Assembly: GCA_035222895.1 (NCBI GenBank)
Contig: JAVYIG010000166.1
Coordinates: 434,001-498,000 of the forward strand
Length of the DNA stretch: 64,000 bases
Source: Strongylocentrotus droebachiensis
Taxonomy: Eukaryota; Echinodermata; Echinoidea; Camarodonta; Strongylocentrotidae
Direction of reading: 5' to 3'
This document shows, in pieces, positions 47,742 through 59,664 of the stretch (the first letter of the stretch is position 1; the number at the start of each line of letters is the position of its first letter). Position numbers and translations under genes: made by a program. The notes beneath the pieces were generated by a model that did not search any database, had not been told where the DNA came from, and saw nothing but the letters and a program-made list of their open reading frames with translations.

Positions 47742-48010
47742 ATGGGTGTATAGCTTGAGGTTTCGGTGAATCATCAAAAATGATAGGAAAATACCTCAGT
47801 CTTTATGAAAGTCACGTGCAGTAAAAGTGTACATGGGACTATACGACAATTTGGCATTAAAGTTTGGTCCAAAATCATCAACTATATGATCGAATTTGAT
47901 GGCATTTGAAGATACATGATATTCTTCCGGAGTAACTTGAAAAAATGAGGAAAATAAGAGCTTACATATTTAGTTAGCGTCCACCGGAACTCAACCTTCT
48001 CTTTCAAATT
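47742..48010 (+). repeat. Unclassified dispersed repeat, copy B
   Basis: Same-strand relative of 32590-32885 (shared ATGGGACTA, ATTTGGCATTAAAG, GGCATTTGAAGA, GGAACTCAACCTTCTCTTT). No terminal repeats seen. Confidence 0.6.
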
Positions 48011-48433
48011 GTGTCTTTTGTTTCATGAATTTCTTTTCCGGCTTAAGTTACTACATTCACTCTCCCTTTTCAGTATTTCTCCTTTTCCATCATGACGTAC
48101 GCCTTGCCTTTGACTTAATTTCTTGGAATTTACTCAAATAGTGCCACTGGCTTCAGCGAACAACATTTGCAAATCGATTTGATTTTCGAGTGCACTTGTA
48201 TTCGTGTTTAATACCAACTGATAATCTATTGTTCTTTGTCTAGACATGGTAGATATTTCAGGTTTTACACAAATTAAACGAGAAGAATTCGATGCCTTTT
48301 TCTCAAAATGCATCTTCATCAATCTGAATAAAACAATGGCTGTGACTTTTAATAGGTTTTGGGTATGTTCCCTGCATGGGATCGTTTACAGCAATGTTAT
48401 TTGTAGTATTAGGCGGGCCGTATACTCTTACAA
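48011..48433. other. Intergenic, no gene seen
   Basis: Nothing recognised. Confidence 0.5.
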
Positions 48434-48880
48434 TAGGGACTTTTAGAATGAGTGAACGAGAACACGACGAACGCCGACTGATCATGAGTGTCAACGTACT
48501 TAACTGCCCATGTTGGCTACAATTAGAAATCTTTTAGATTGCACTCGACGATATGCATGCAGGAAGTAACACAATAAACATCACGGACAAAGAAAGAAGA
48601 CATTCCTCATTCTACCCTCAACAAAAGAACATCCCTTCACTGCTAATATGTAAATATGTGTAGAACAGGTGCATGTGACACATGTTCTACACATTTCAGC
48701 ATGTAAAGGCGCTTTATAAATGTCAATATGTATGTATGTATTGCATGTACTAGATTTAGGAAAATCAAGGTTGACGCATTCTCGATCGCCGACTGAGACC
48801 ACGTGACGCAGGCGCAGTGCCTTAAAATGACGTCACACGTTGCAGTCAAAGCTCTTGACGTGCATTTCTAAAAGTCCCTA
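48434..48880. mobile_element. Inverted-repeat MITE, TAGGGAC family, long copy
   Basis: A 447-bp element with perfect 15-bp terminal inverted repeats TAGGGACTTTTAGAA (48434-48448) and its reverse complement (48866-48880). The right ~70 bp (CAGTGCCTTAAAATGACGTC...GACGTGCATTTCTAAAAG) is homologous to the short copy at 23080-23232. The middle carries a different insert, including a hairpin (TGTGTAGAAC...GTTCTACACA) and a CR1/L2-like tail. Confidence 0.8.
48701..48745 (+). mobile_element. CR1/L2-like 3' tail nested in a MITE
   Basis: ATGTAAAGGCGCTTTATAAA followed by (TATG)n. It lies inside the 48434-48880 element, suggesting a retroposon insertion into the MITE. Confidence 0.5.
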
Positions 48881-50724
48881 ATGTCTGCTGTCAAACGTAC
48901 CGTCTAAGTATATTTTAATTCCTTGTTGTTGTTTTCTTTTGGGGGGTGGCGGGGGTGAACAAGGGGCGGAGTCGTACGCCGGCTCTGCTCAATAAGGGCT
49001 ACATAATCATGATAATTATGTCACGTTCAAATCAGTGACGGTAGCTTGGGTCCCACCATTTGGGGGTTCATTGACATGGGGTTTTGCCCTAGTTTGATTT
49101 AATGGATAAAATTAACAATGTCATCTTAAAGGGGATGGTGTAGGAAAGGGTCCTACCATCTCCATTCCACGTTCACAGCCCCTCTATTTATCCTTTTACC
49201 GTTTTGTCTTTCTTTTTCTTTGTGTCATTTGTCTCCCGCATTTCGCTATTAGAATAGAGGACAACGAGACCCCGCCCCCTTCCACCGATTCTCACAAATG
49301 ATGGTTTTTGTAAAGTGTGAAGACTGGCCTTCTCTAGCAGAAGAGCCATGGTGGGCACATCACTTTTATACCTGCCTTTGAGCAGCCCTTTAAAATCGCA
49401 ACCACGTCACGCGCGGCGCACACTTAATGCTTCTCTCCCACCTCGCTCCAACCCACCCCACCTATCACTCAAAATGAGCGAGTGGCCGTTTCACATCACA
49501 CGCTCGGCTTCAGTAATCAAATCTCACCTCGAATTATCTCAAGTCATGTGAAAAACAGGTTAACTTGCTATCAGGGCTTCCCCTCTTTTTACAGACGAAT
49601 TGACCGTGTTGCTGAGCGACTAGTGAGGTTGTTTATGTTTTCACCATTTGACAGTTTGTGCGTTTAATCTGTGGTTTTGTGTTTCACATATTCTTTAGAT
49701 TGAATTTTCTTTCCTATTAGAGCATTAATAACAGGTTTGAGATGTACACGATATATTATCTCCTTCTCGGTAAAGATATAGGGCATAACAAGAATCAAGA
49801 ATGCAAAAATATCTGTCACGTCAGCCCAAGTGTATACTTCAGAATCATTTTAAGTAAAGTATCAGCTTAGATTGTAGTTTTCACCTCTCCCAATCAATTA
49901 TTGTATTAATACATGGTACTGGAACTGTGCGCTTACAACATATGCTCATCTAACCACTAGTAAGTGTATCTAACTGTTTATAAAGCTTATGTGTTGGGCA
50001 ACAGCCTATGGTAATAGGCCCCTTAACTTAAATGGTATAACAAGAACCATTTGCACAATTTTACAAAACGTTGATAATGGAATGTTTAAATTCATAAGGT
50101 GTTTAGGGAAACTCCCAGCTTTTACCCCTGAGCCCCGTCTTATAAACAGTCGCGATTAATCGCAACTACGTATATAAGAAACTTGCGATTGATGCGAGGA
50201 CTTGCGATTGATTTGGTAATTATGAAATGACAGAAAGTATACTTCTTAATGACAACAGGCAAAACGTTGATTTAAAGAAGAAAAAAAATCAATGTTAAGG
50301 TTATTCCTTTGAAAGAAAAAGCAATTCATTTCAGTGACAGATTTTGAATTCTAAAAGATCAATTTCTTGAGTAAAATCAAAGTCAATCTGTATACAGGTC
50401 TATAAAAAGATGATATATATACATATATGTTCATTTAATAAAGTGTGTGTTCCACAATGCTGTTTAAAAAAAGAAAGATATACATGCATATTAAGACGTG
50501 TACGTTGATATACGTTGACTGGAATGGTAGCAAATAATGCATCTGTAAATTGCTTTCGTCTTCTTTTCTGTAATGGAGACACCATATATACATCGTTTTG
50601 ACATGTTATGCAAGCTACAATACGCTCCACTTGTTCATACATGTAGCTGTCATAAAAAGCGCCATCCCAGTTCACCCACTCTTTTCTCCCTTTCACATCC
50701 ACTTTCCACCATGTCCCTCTGCTC
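48881..50724. other. Intergenic, no gene seen
   Basis: A G-rich stretch near 48940-48970. Open frames (49348-49667, 50400-50702) lack known motifs. Confidence 0.5.
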
Positions 50725-51185
50725 TGTCACTTTCTCTCTCTCTCTCTCTCTCTCTCTCGCTCTCTATCTCTCACTATCCTTTCTTTTTTTCCCTCCTAAA
50801 TATCTGCGCATTCTCTCATTACCCATCTTCATCACATTTCTTACGATTTATCTGACACCATATCTCCGTTTCTATAAACCTCTCTCTTTCTCTCCAATGC
50901 TATCACTCTCTCCCCATTCCTTGCCTAATATCTGCATCCTCGCAATACTCGTCATTATTACCTACGTTACGATGTATCTCACTCCGTCCCTCTCTCTCTC
51001 TCTCTCTCTCGATGTTACCCCCTCTCCCTATCTTGATCAATCTCAAACTTCTCTCTCTTCTCTCTCAACCCATCCCGCTTTCTATCAATCTCTCTCTCTC
51101 TCCCTCTTTCTCCCTTTCTCTCATTCTTTTTCTCTATATACGTTTTCATCTTTTACCTACCTGTCTATATCTATTTCTGTCTCTC
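50725..51185. repeat. (TC)n-rich pyrimidine tract
   Basis: Several (TC)n blocks (50731-50760, 50988-51010, 51089-51122) in C/T-rich DNA. The 238-codon plus frame over it is a Ser/Leu translation of the repeat. Confidence 0.9.
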
Positions 51186-51892
51186 CATCCCTTGTTTTAT
51201 CTCTGCATCCGTTCACACCAATCCTCACTTACCTTACCTTACGGTATATGGTCTCACCCCTTTCCTCCAAAGTATCATCCACGCGATAACAACACGACGA
51301 CAAAAATAACCCCAGATCGATGCTCGCAACATCGGGGAGCGCACCCGAGCGGATCAGATCAAGCCCCTGTCACCGATACCAACAGCTCGGCTACATTTCA
51401 TTTCAAGTCTGGAAAACTGAGGCGAGGTGCAACGGTTACCCTTACCGGTGTGGTAACAAGGAGCATAAAGTGCTTCAGGGGGTACGCACTCGTTGTCTTT
51501 TATTTCTGGCGCCGGTTTAAATGTCGCGTTACAACGTCGCAAGCGTATATACCAGTTTAAAGAGAATGCTGAATTCTGGTGAAGGTAAATTTATTTCTGA
51601 GTTTTCGCATTCTTTTTTTTTTCGTTAGTTGGAAACAAAGAAAAAAAAGTGTGCCCTTAATATCCCCAAAAGTCGTCATTGTAACATAAAGCTGAAATGT
51701 TTGAACAAAACTTTCATGTCACAATTTATGTGTGTTCCCTTTAATATACCTATTTATGTGTGTAGTGCATTGACCCTCAAAACAGTCAACTTCTACATTC
51801 TGATGATTCTGATGTTTTTTGTTGTGTGATTATAAAACCTGAAAATATACTTCAATTATCATAATGCTACATAATCAACCTTTGTGTAACTT
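51186..51892. other. Intergenic, with a CpG-rich island
   Basis: 51300-51555 is clearly richer in G+C and CpG than its surroundings and is followed by a TATA-like GTATATACC at 51545-51553. This could be a promoter or an unrecognised exon. No protein motif seen in any frame. Confidence 0.4.
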
Positions 51893-52190
51893 CAGGAGGG
51901 AGTTTCACAGAGATCCTCAGTTGAACTTTTCTCTAAGTTGGACTTGAACATTATGGAAAGCAGTTAGCATCTACGAAAATATTTTGTAAAAGTTATTTTT
52001 AAAAGGCATAAAATGTGGATTAAAATCATTCCTGTTATCTATTTTCAAGGATATTTCATGTTCTTGATGTGGAATATTTGAATTTTCACTTTTGAATATA
52101 TATTATTTTAAGGCTACAAATGGCTCTCCATAATTTTTAAGTCCGACCTAGAGTTAAGTTCGACTTAGGATCTTTGTGAAACACCCCCAG
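51893..52190. mobile_element. Inverted-repeat MITE, GGGGGTGTTTCAC family, copy 2
   Basis: Same orientation as the 10607 copy and colinear with it (GAACTTTTCTCTAAGTTGG, ATTATGGAAAGC, AAGGCATAAAATGT, GGCTCTCCATAAT). The left terminus is eroded to GGGAGTTTCAC. An AGGA-like direct repeat at both flanks may be the target duplication. Confidence 0.88.
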
Positions 52191-52253
52191 GACACTTACT
52201 TTTACAATGCAACCCCATGAGCAGAACTAAACTTTATCTTTAACTTGCAACAA

Positions 52254-52560
52254 CTGGGGGTGTTTCACAAAGATTCTATTAGTCGAACTTAACTCTAATT
52301 TAGACTTTAAAATCATGGAGAGCCATGTGTAGCCTTTAAATAAAGTATATTCAAAAGTTAAATATCAAGTTGTTTAGATCTTTAATTAATTCCATATCAA
52401 GAACATGAAATCTCCTTGATGATTTGAATCAACATTTTATGCCTTTTAAAATAATGACAACATATTTTCAAGGATGCTAACGGCTTTCCATAATTGTTAA
52501 GTCCAACTTAGAGATAAGTTCAACTTAGGATCTTTGTGAAACACCCCCCCCCCCCCCCAG
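52254..52560. mobile_element. Inverted-repeat MITE, GGGGGTGTTTCAC family, copy 3, inverted
   Basis: Opposite orientation to copies 1 and 2 (internal TCATGGAGAGCCAT first, GGCTTTCCATAATT last), only 63 bp from copy 2. The right terminus is extended by an expanded C-run (about 52543-52558). Confidence 0.88.
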
Positions 52561-54325
52561 GAGGAGTTGTCCCTGTTCAGAATCGAGAGCGCCTGATGAT
52601 GGGGTCACCATTCAGTAAATGATCCCGTTCTTACGATATGCTGCCTGTCATCTCAAATCAAACGCTTGTCAGTCGGTGCCCACCGTGTCAAATGGAAAGG
52701 CTGGTGGGTGAATGAACTAACTTGGCGATGGAGGATATTTTGATAGCCTAATACCTTCTCTTTGACGTCGCGATCAATATCACCTGATTATCTTATACGC
52801 CGAGCGAGCATAATCCGTCAGAACGCTGCTGAATCGAATTTGTTCCTGAAGATGACAAAATAATCGAGTAAAAGGAAAAAGGTTACGGAAAAAAATCTAA
52901 ACCAATTGAAAAAGAAACTAGGTCAACTTTGTTCAAAAATGAAATATGGGAATGTGGTCTCTGCTTAATATATTTTTCTCAAATTCCCTTTTCGAAGTAC
53001 ATCCGTTTTCCTATATAGGAGCCTACAATTTGATAGGATGGTTGTCGATCGGCTTTTAGTTGTTTGTATAATGTGCTCATTTTGGTGGGACTGAACATTG
53101 TTACGGACAAATTGGCACATTTAAACAATATCAAGGATCCATATGCGATCCGAATTTATAGTTAAACACTCTGTAGAACTAGGAGATACAGAGAATTCGT
53201 ATACGTTACACCTAAAGACAGATTCTGCCTGTGTAAAATGTTTGATTTCCGAACACTAAACGAACTCATACAAACAAAAATGATATACCGACGGATAAAA
53301 CTTGAGAGAAATTTGACTTATCGACAAGCTAATGAACGTTTCATAACAACCTGTGATCTGTGAATTATGTGAAATCCCAGTCAGTGAAGTCGCCAATAGA
53401 CCGTATATACGGTCAACAATAAATACCCTCAAACGTCTTTGATTTGATCTTTCCAACATACCCTTAAAAAACTTTTGGGATTGTTCTCAAGGTACATACT
53501 TGAGTATAAGATTCTAGATATTTTTGTGGTAAATCTAGAGGGTAGTCTTTTCCCACAATGATACTTCTACAATTACTTTTCAAAGCGCAAATGTAATCAA
53601 TCTTGCAATTGTGACTTTTTCATGTATAGACCATACTATAGAGGTTGGTCGCTGACTTTGCTATTTAAAAAGGACCTGTCGTACGTGCAATGCAATTAAC
53701 CTCTAAATCTAAAGTACAAATGTACGATACGGGTATCAATTTATCATCTCGACGCAGACGTGGATTCTTTTTTTGTTTTAATATATTATCCAGTGTTTCG
53801 CACATTTAACTTGTTTAATTGGAAATATTAAAGGGATTTAGCTTTGCTGAGCCGCCTTGCAGAATGTAAACGGCGGTAAAACATCGTTTTGTTTCCATGC
53901 ACTAAAAACCAAACGTGTACAAATACCGTTCAGACAATCGTGACTATGTAACCTACAAACTCAACCCTTCCAAGGTACGTATTCGAGGAAAAAGCCTAGG
54001 GCTTGACAGATATCATTTTATATTGTTCAGATATCATTTATAGACATTGTAGAACATATCCCCCCGCATATCCCATGTCATATCTTATTGTCAATCAACA
54101 TTTTCAAGGTGATTTTTATTTCTTCAAAATCCTTCAAGAACTAGAATGAAAGGAATACAGACTTTCTGAAGCAATATCATAAGGCCTTCGGGGAAACAAT
54201 TGCAACAGAGATTTTTCTCAAAAAGCATAGAATGTTCCATAAGGATATTTGGTTTCCAATTATTATCTTTGTTGTTGTTGTCTTTGTTGCTCTCGCACAG
54301 TCCCTTTGCCCTCTTTCTCCTCCGA
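52561..54325. other. Intergenic, no gene seen
   Basis: Nothing recognised; short chance frames only. Confidence 0.5.
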
Positions 54326-54327
54326 CC

Positions 54328-54361
54328 AATCTCTCTCTCTCTCTCTCCTCTTTCTTTCTCG

Positions 54362-54402
<41 letters not shown>

Positions 54403-54425
54403 CCCCTATTTCTCTCTTTCTCTAT
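54328..54425. repeat. (TC)n microsatellite
   Basis: TC dinucleotide runs in pyrimidine-rich DNA. The three overlapping plus frames are its translation. Confidence 0.92.
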
Positions 54426-56087
54426 ATCCCTGTCTTCCTCCCCTCCCCATTCCCTTACTCACTTGCCTACCCTTTTCCCTCAAGTCTTAATTCTTGTATT
54501 TGGCTATAGATGAACTAAGTACTTGTCTCTCCCTCTCTACAGGTCTGTCTACCCTGTCTCTTCCTAATAGTCGATTGATGAAATGGATCTATTTCCCCAA
54601 GGTTATCCGCAAAACATATATAGTATCCATGGCATGTTCACTTTACCAAGACCTTGAATCCATGTTGTCACTACCATTATCTAGTAAACAACATTCAATC
54701 ATGGTATTAAAAGAATGCATTCCATGGTCGTTTGCAACATATCCGAATGCTCTAATTTCATGGATTTTGCTCTGAATCACAGGTACTAGTTTTAACATTT
54801 TTAAAGAATGTTTGGTCTTATTGACTAGTTAATTGATATTATTTTATTTTATTATATTGATGATATTCAGAATTTCCAGAATTTCAACAATGTATATGTA
54901 TTTGTGTTTATCGAGAATTGCAGTTAGACAACATTTTAGCGATTTGTAGATATTGCGATGTCATTTAATATGTAACGTTTTGTTAATAATGTATTATACA
55001 TGTCCAATTCAGCTCATTGCTGAAAAACATGTTGCTTTTTAATTCGATTGATTTAGTTGGCAGCTGTCTTACTGCTGTCAAATTAATGAACGTTTCTGAT
55101 TTGTTTAAGACTTCAGCAAAACCACATGCTATCAAATTATTGTTCGCCACACCGCAAAATACCAAGAGAAGTTTCGTCCTATGATTCGACAAAAAATAAA
55201 ACAATTGTTGGTTTTGTTATAACCTGGGGGCATATGTCGCAATCATGACTCGATATAATTTGTTAAAGAAATTTGCCCGAGGTTTTACTTTATTGCAGAT
55301 TTAGGGTAAGGATTGTTATTGGGTTTTTGATAATAAGAAGAATAAGTGTGGGTTTGGGTATAGCACTCATTTCTGTCGGACTCCCTTCTCTCTTTAGCTG
55401 TATCAAGAGCAATTATATCCTTGGATATTGAGATTCATTTTACTTCTAGTTCGAGGAGTACTCCTGTCTAAAACTGATCATAACAAGCATGATAATGTGG
55501 ATGCAAAGGTATAATTCTTGGCAAAACTTGATGAAAAGAAAAACAATTGATAGATTACTTGGAGTGGATGCCTTCACATTAAGTGAAAGATTGAGTCAAT
55601 AGTAAAATAGAAAAAAGTGTTTTGTTCTACGGTATATTCGTAGCCACCTCTTTATTGAAAGAGGCATTATATTTAACGCCCCGCCACCCTGCAGACAAAT
55701 CAATTAGAAAAAAGTAGCTTTATGTTTGCCAACTCTAAATCATTCTCGTTCTTGTTTTAATTATCCATTAAAGGTGAATTTAATGGGGCAACTAAAATCC
55801 GTTTCCCTGACTACGCTAATGCCAATACTGGTAAGTTTAACCGATCAAGGTAGAGAACAGCATTACATTGGCAGTGAAAGTTGACTTGAATAAACATTAG
55901 CACATGACTATGATAATCGCCATCAAATGCGGAAGGGTAATATGAAACGATACGGTCCACCTTGCAATTTTTCGTATCCCTAATTAGGGAGCAGAATTAC
56001 TCCTAATGGGGAAACAGTGTCAGGAAAAGTGTTATTGACCCGATTGCAGGAAGAGATATTAGGCGAAAGCTATAGAAGCAAGGTTAT
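54426..56087. other. Intergenic, AT-rich
   Basis: No gene or repeat family recognised. Confidence 0.5.
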
Positions 56088-56119
56088 CACGTGGCACATT
56101 AGTCACGTGACCTCACGTG
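56088..56119. promoter_or_regulatory. Cluster of three CACGTG E-boxes
   Basis: CACGTG at 56088, 56104 and 56114, within a CpG-richer patch (to about 56165). CACGTG is the palindromic site of bHLH-zipper factors such as MYC/MAX, USF, MITF/TFEB and of CLOCK/BMAL. Three in 32 bp is unlikely by chance in AT-rich DNA, but no gene start is visible nearby. Confidence 0.35.
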
Positions 56120-56684
56120 GCGGACACGAGGCGTCATTTCCAGACGCAAGACTGCGTCAGTGAATAGTGGACTGAATGCAAAATGAATACTGCAAACTTT
56201 GCTTTGAATTAAAGGCGTATGCATTTTTTGTGTGTGTTTTGGGGCCAGGTTCATTAGTGCAGGTAATGCCACATTCGAAACGAGGACTCACGTGCACTTA
56301 CATCGGATAACACAAAATGGTTAGTAACACGGTTTTCTCTGTGTATATCGATGCTACGTGCACGAATCAATCTTTCAGCAACATGTAGATTCTTTTGAAA
56401 AAACCGGAAAGGGCCTTTTAAATTAGAGGTAATAAAATAAGCATGACAAACGGCATGGATTGGTCCCAACGTTAATATACCACAGCTTTAGGTTTCTCGA
56501 GAAAAGAAAGCTTTTGAAAACCAGGTGTAAAACGAGGGAACAAATGTGAAAAGAAAAAAAAATGACAAATCGGACAGTAGGCCTACTCATGGTATTTTAA
56601 TCAAAGATTGCATCAACAAGATCAAAGTCCATGGGGGATTCCATACGAATATTGGCGGTTTCTTACATCGATAAGTAAATACAT
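56120..56684. other. Intergenic, no gene seen
   Basis: Nothing recognised beyond the CpG-richer patch at its left edge. Confidence 0.5.
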
Positions 56685-56949
56685 ATGAATCGCCACAAAC
56701 CATCTGAATTTAGAGCTTGGTCTAATTTCACAGTTAAACTCGCAAACGGAGAGATATATTTAACAAATTTTAAATATCATGGGACATTACTCATTCAGAT
56801 GTAGTGATTACAAGTAGATAAGATGAATCGCCACAAACCATCTGAATTTAGAGCTTGGTCTAATTTCACAGTAAAACTCGCAAACGGAGATATTGATTAA
56901 CAAATTTAAATCTCATGGGACATAAGTCAATCAGGTGTAGTGATTACAA
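56685..56949. repeat. Tandem duplication, 138-bp period
   Basis: ATGAATCGCCACAAACCATC... at 56685 is repeated at 56823. The first ~70 bp are almost identical and the rest differs by small indels. Each unit ends GTAGTGATTACAA. Confidence 0.95.
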
Positions 56950-58995
56950 CCGCAATTGTGTGCAACTTTGTGAACAATTTCATGGAGATGCAATCAGTCA
57001 GTGTTTTGTTTAAAAAAAAGCATAAGCCGGGAAAAACGAGCAGAACTTATTCTATTCAGTCAACATGGTCAAGCCTGTGGCGGAAACGCGGTTAGTGACC
57101 TCTGTTTTTTCTTCTTGAATATCCGCTTTGCTTCATCGCCCGAGTTTTACTGTTATTTCGTAGCTTCTCACAGCTAATGTAGGCCTACTGGTGAACCATC
57201 TGAATTTTCTTCAAAGGCCCATGATTATAGAACATAAACCTAAAGGGTAATTCCATCCTAATATTAAGATGGTTGTGATATAAGCAAAATAATGAGAGAA
57301 GTAATTAGTGAAAGTTTTTAAAATAGGAAAGTTATGCATTTTTAACAGTTGTAATCAGGGAAATATAAATTGACAACGCATTATATTGCGAACTCCTCTT
57401 CAATTTGCTCTGTGCAGAGCTCTGTACTTTAAAAGCTTTTTTTGGTAAGATTACATTTAATCATAACTTAAACGCAAACAAAACATTAGTTTCTTTATAA
57501 GGGATTCTTGGATGCGAATACCAGCGTTTTTCTTCTCCATTTCTGAATGTTCCTTTATTTATTTTTTATCAATCTTCTTTCATAGCTCTGTCTTTTTTCA
57601 AAAAGTGTTTTTTTAAATGTGACAGCAGAATATTTCACTATGAAAATAATTATCATTTGCATCACTCGTTGCAACATGTTTTCCATTTCTGTGCCGATCT
57701 TTATTTGGGGTTCTATTCATAATTCACGTGTTCATAATAATAATAATAATAATAATAGTGAACATTTAAAAACAAATTTCTTTTACATATTAAAAAGTTC
57801 TTGTCATACATTAACACCTTTACGAAACTTTTTAAAACTAACTGATTTAATATAAGCGATCTAAAAAATCTACTTTCCGTTAATCATCTCAGCCAATCAT
57901 TTCTCAAAATATGCAAAATGCCGTTATCGCTATAAGATCTTATCTTTAAAAAAACTTTAAGGATCTTCTGAACAAACCACTCTCTAGATTAGCTAATGGA
58001 TATTACATAAGATCACATTTAAATTTAGTAAACTTAGTAATTTATAAAGAGAGAAAATGTTTTCCATTACTGCTTTCCATCAAAACAGCTCCTCACTCTG
58101 TAGATTAAGATAAATGAATCCTTTCCATTTTCAGCTTAAACTTAATTCCTTCATCTAACAGAAAGATTTCGTACCTGAATATTTTTCAAATTGAATCCCG
58201 CCTTAAGTGACACATGGAATCGGCGTGGAAAGGCTGAAGTATAAAAAACCTGTTTTTTTTTTTCTTCATTTTATTAACAGATATTTCGAGATCGATTTAG
58301 CAGACTGGATGTCTTATGTTCATGATTCGTTTATATCTGAATACAAATTATGCAATGCATGGACATTTTCTGTTTCTGAAAGCTATAAAATTATTCATGT
58401 TTTTTTACAACTCAAAATATCGTTGAGTAGTACGTAAGCCATTACCATGAATAAAGTTAAGGAATATGACCTAAGGGTTTTTATATCAATTTCGCCTCTT
58501 TTTTTTTTGATGGGGGGATATATCTCCTAATCCTGGACCCTTTTTAAGTCGTTTTCTCGTATTTCTTGTTTTCTAGTCAAGTTCTAGTACGAACATCAAA
58601 TTCGATCAGCAGCAGCACTTATTATAACAATTTTAGGCGTAGGACAGGGTGAAAATAACAACCAGTTGCTTGTACACTGGCTAATCTTTGCAAAGGCAAA
58701 GAAGCCAAGGATCCCTTTAAAGCAAACAACAACAACACGAAGCTGAACGCTGATGTGTTGACCGTGGCAACAACATTCGTCTTGCTGTCTCCACTTAATG
58801 CAAAGGAATCGAGAAGGTTACTTGAAATTGTGTCCCTTTGTCCTTGGCCAGATTTATTTTCAGATTCATGAGGACTTTGAAGGTCTGTGTGGCTATATGT
58901 TTTCACCACTTCATCAACGAAAAGATAATGCTTTTTTTTTTCTTTAGCTTTTAATGGTAGAGTCTTGAAGGTCGAGCCGGTTAATACTACAAATT
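56950..58995. other. Intergenic, no gene confirmed
   Basis: (ATA)n at about 57737-57760. A minus-strand open stretch (58622-58990) has coding-like composition but no known domain (see findings). Confidence 0.45.
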
Positions 58996-58996
58996 T

Positions 58997-59032
<36 letters not shown>

Positions 59033-59078
59033 TACTACTTCTACTACTACCACCACCACTACTACTTCTACTCCTACT
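58997..59078. repeat. (ACT)n microsatellite
   Basis: ACT repeats with TCT and ACC interruptions. On the minus strand they encode a run of valines. Confidence 0.95.
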
Positions 59079-59361
59079 AATAATATTAAGAACAATAAAA
59101 ATGATATTAGTAATAAGAACAATTTAATAATGATATTAATAATAACAATAATAAAAACATCAAGAACAAAAACGTTAACCCATAAAAGCCTCGTCAACAT
59201 CATTATTTTCTTCCTAAGGGCTTGCAATTACCATTACTTCCGTAATTGCTAGGTACCCATTTACAAATGGGGCAAACATGGATTAAGGTCTTGGATAGAT
59301 CGTTAGTGCCGGGCCACGATTTGACAACTCAGCCTTTGGATTGAAAGAGAATTAAACACTG

Positions 59362-59664
59362 TGGGTGATATTCTCGAAAGCGGACTAACTTTAGTCCATG
59401 GTTTAATCCACCGACTAAGTATGGAATGCCAAGTGTCCATATGAATATGTTTTTGAATAATTTAATCTGTCACTAAATCAAAATAAAATCTAATAACATA
59501 ACTAATAAACAATGATATAACTTTGATATAATTATGTTATCATGCTAATTTAGGGACATATCAAATTATTCAAAAATATATTTATATGGACACTTGGCAT
59601 TCCATAGTTAGTCAGCGGATTAAACCATGGACTAAAGTTAGTCCACTTTCGAGAATACCACCCT
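59362..59664. mobile_element. Foldback MITE with ~110-bp near-identical inverted arms
   Basis: The left arm (59363-59472) and right arm (59553-59663) are reverse complements with about ten mismatches in 110, most of them transitions. The ends are GGGTGATATTCTCG / CGAGAATACCACCC. Each arm also contains the small palindrome GGACTAACTTTAGTCC. The AT-rich spacer is about 80 bp and no open frame is present. High arm identity indicates a young element or selection on pairing. Confidence 0.9.

Noticed and set aside
50573..51289. 238-codon plus-strand open frame
   Set aside because: Most of it is a translation of (TC)n-rich DNA (Ser/Leu runs), open in other frames as well.
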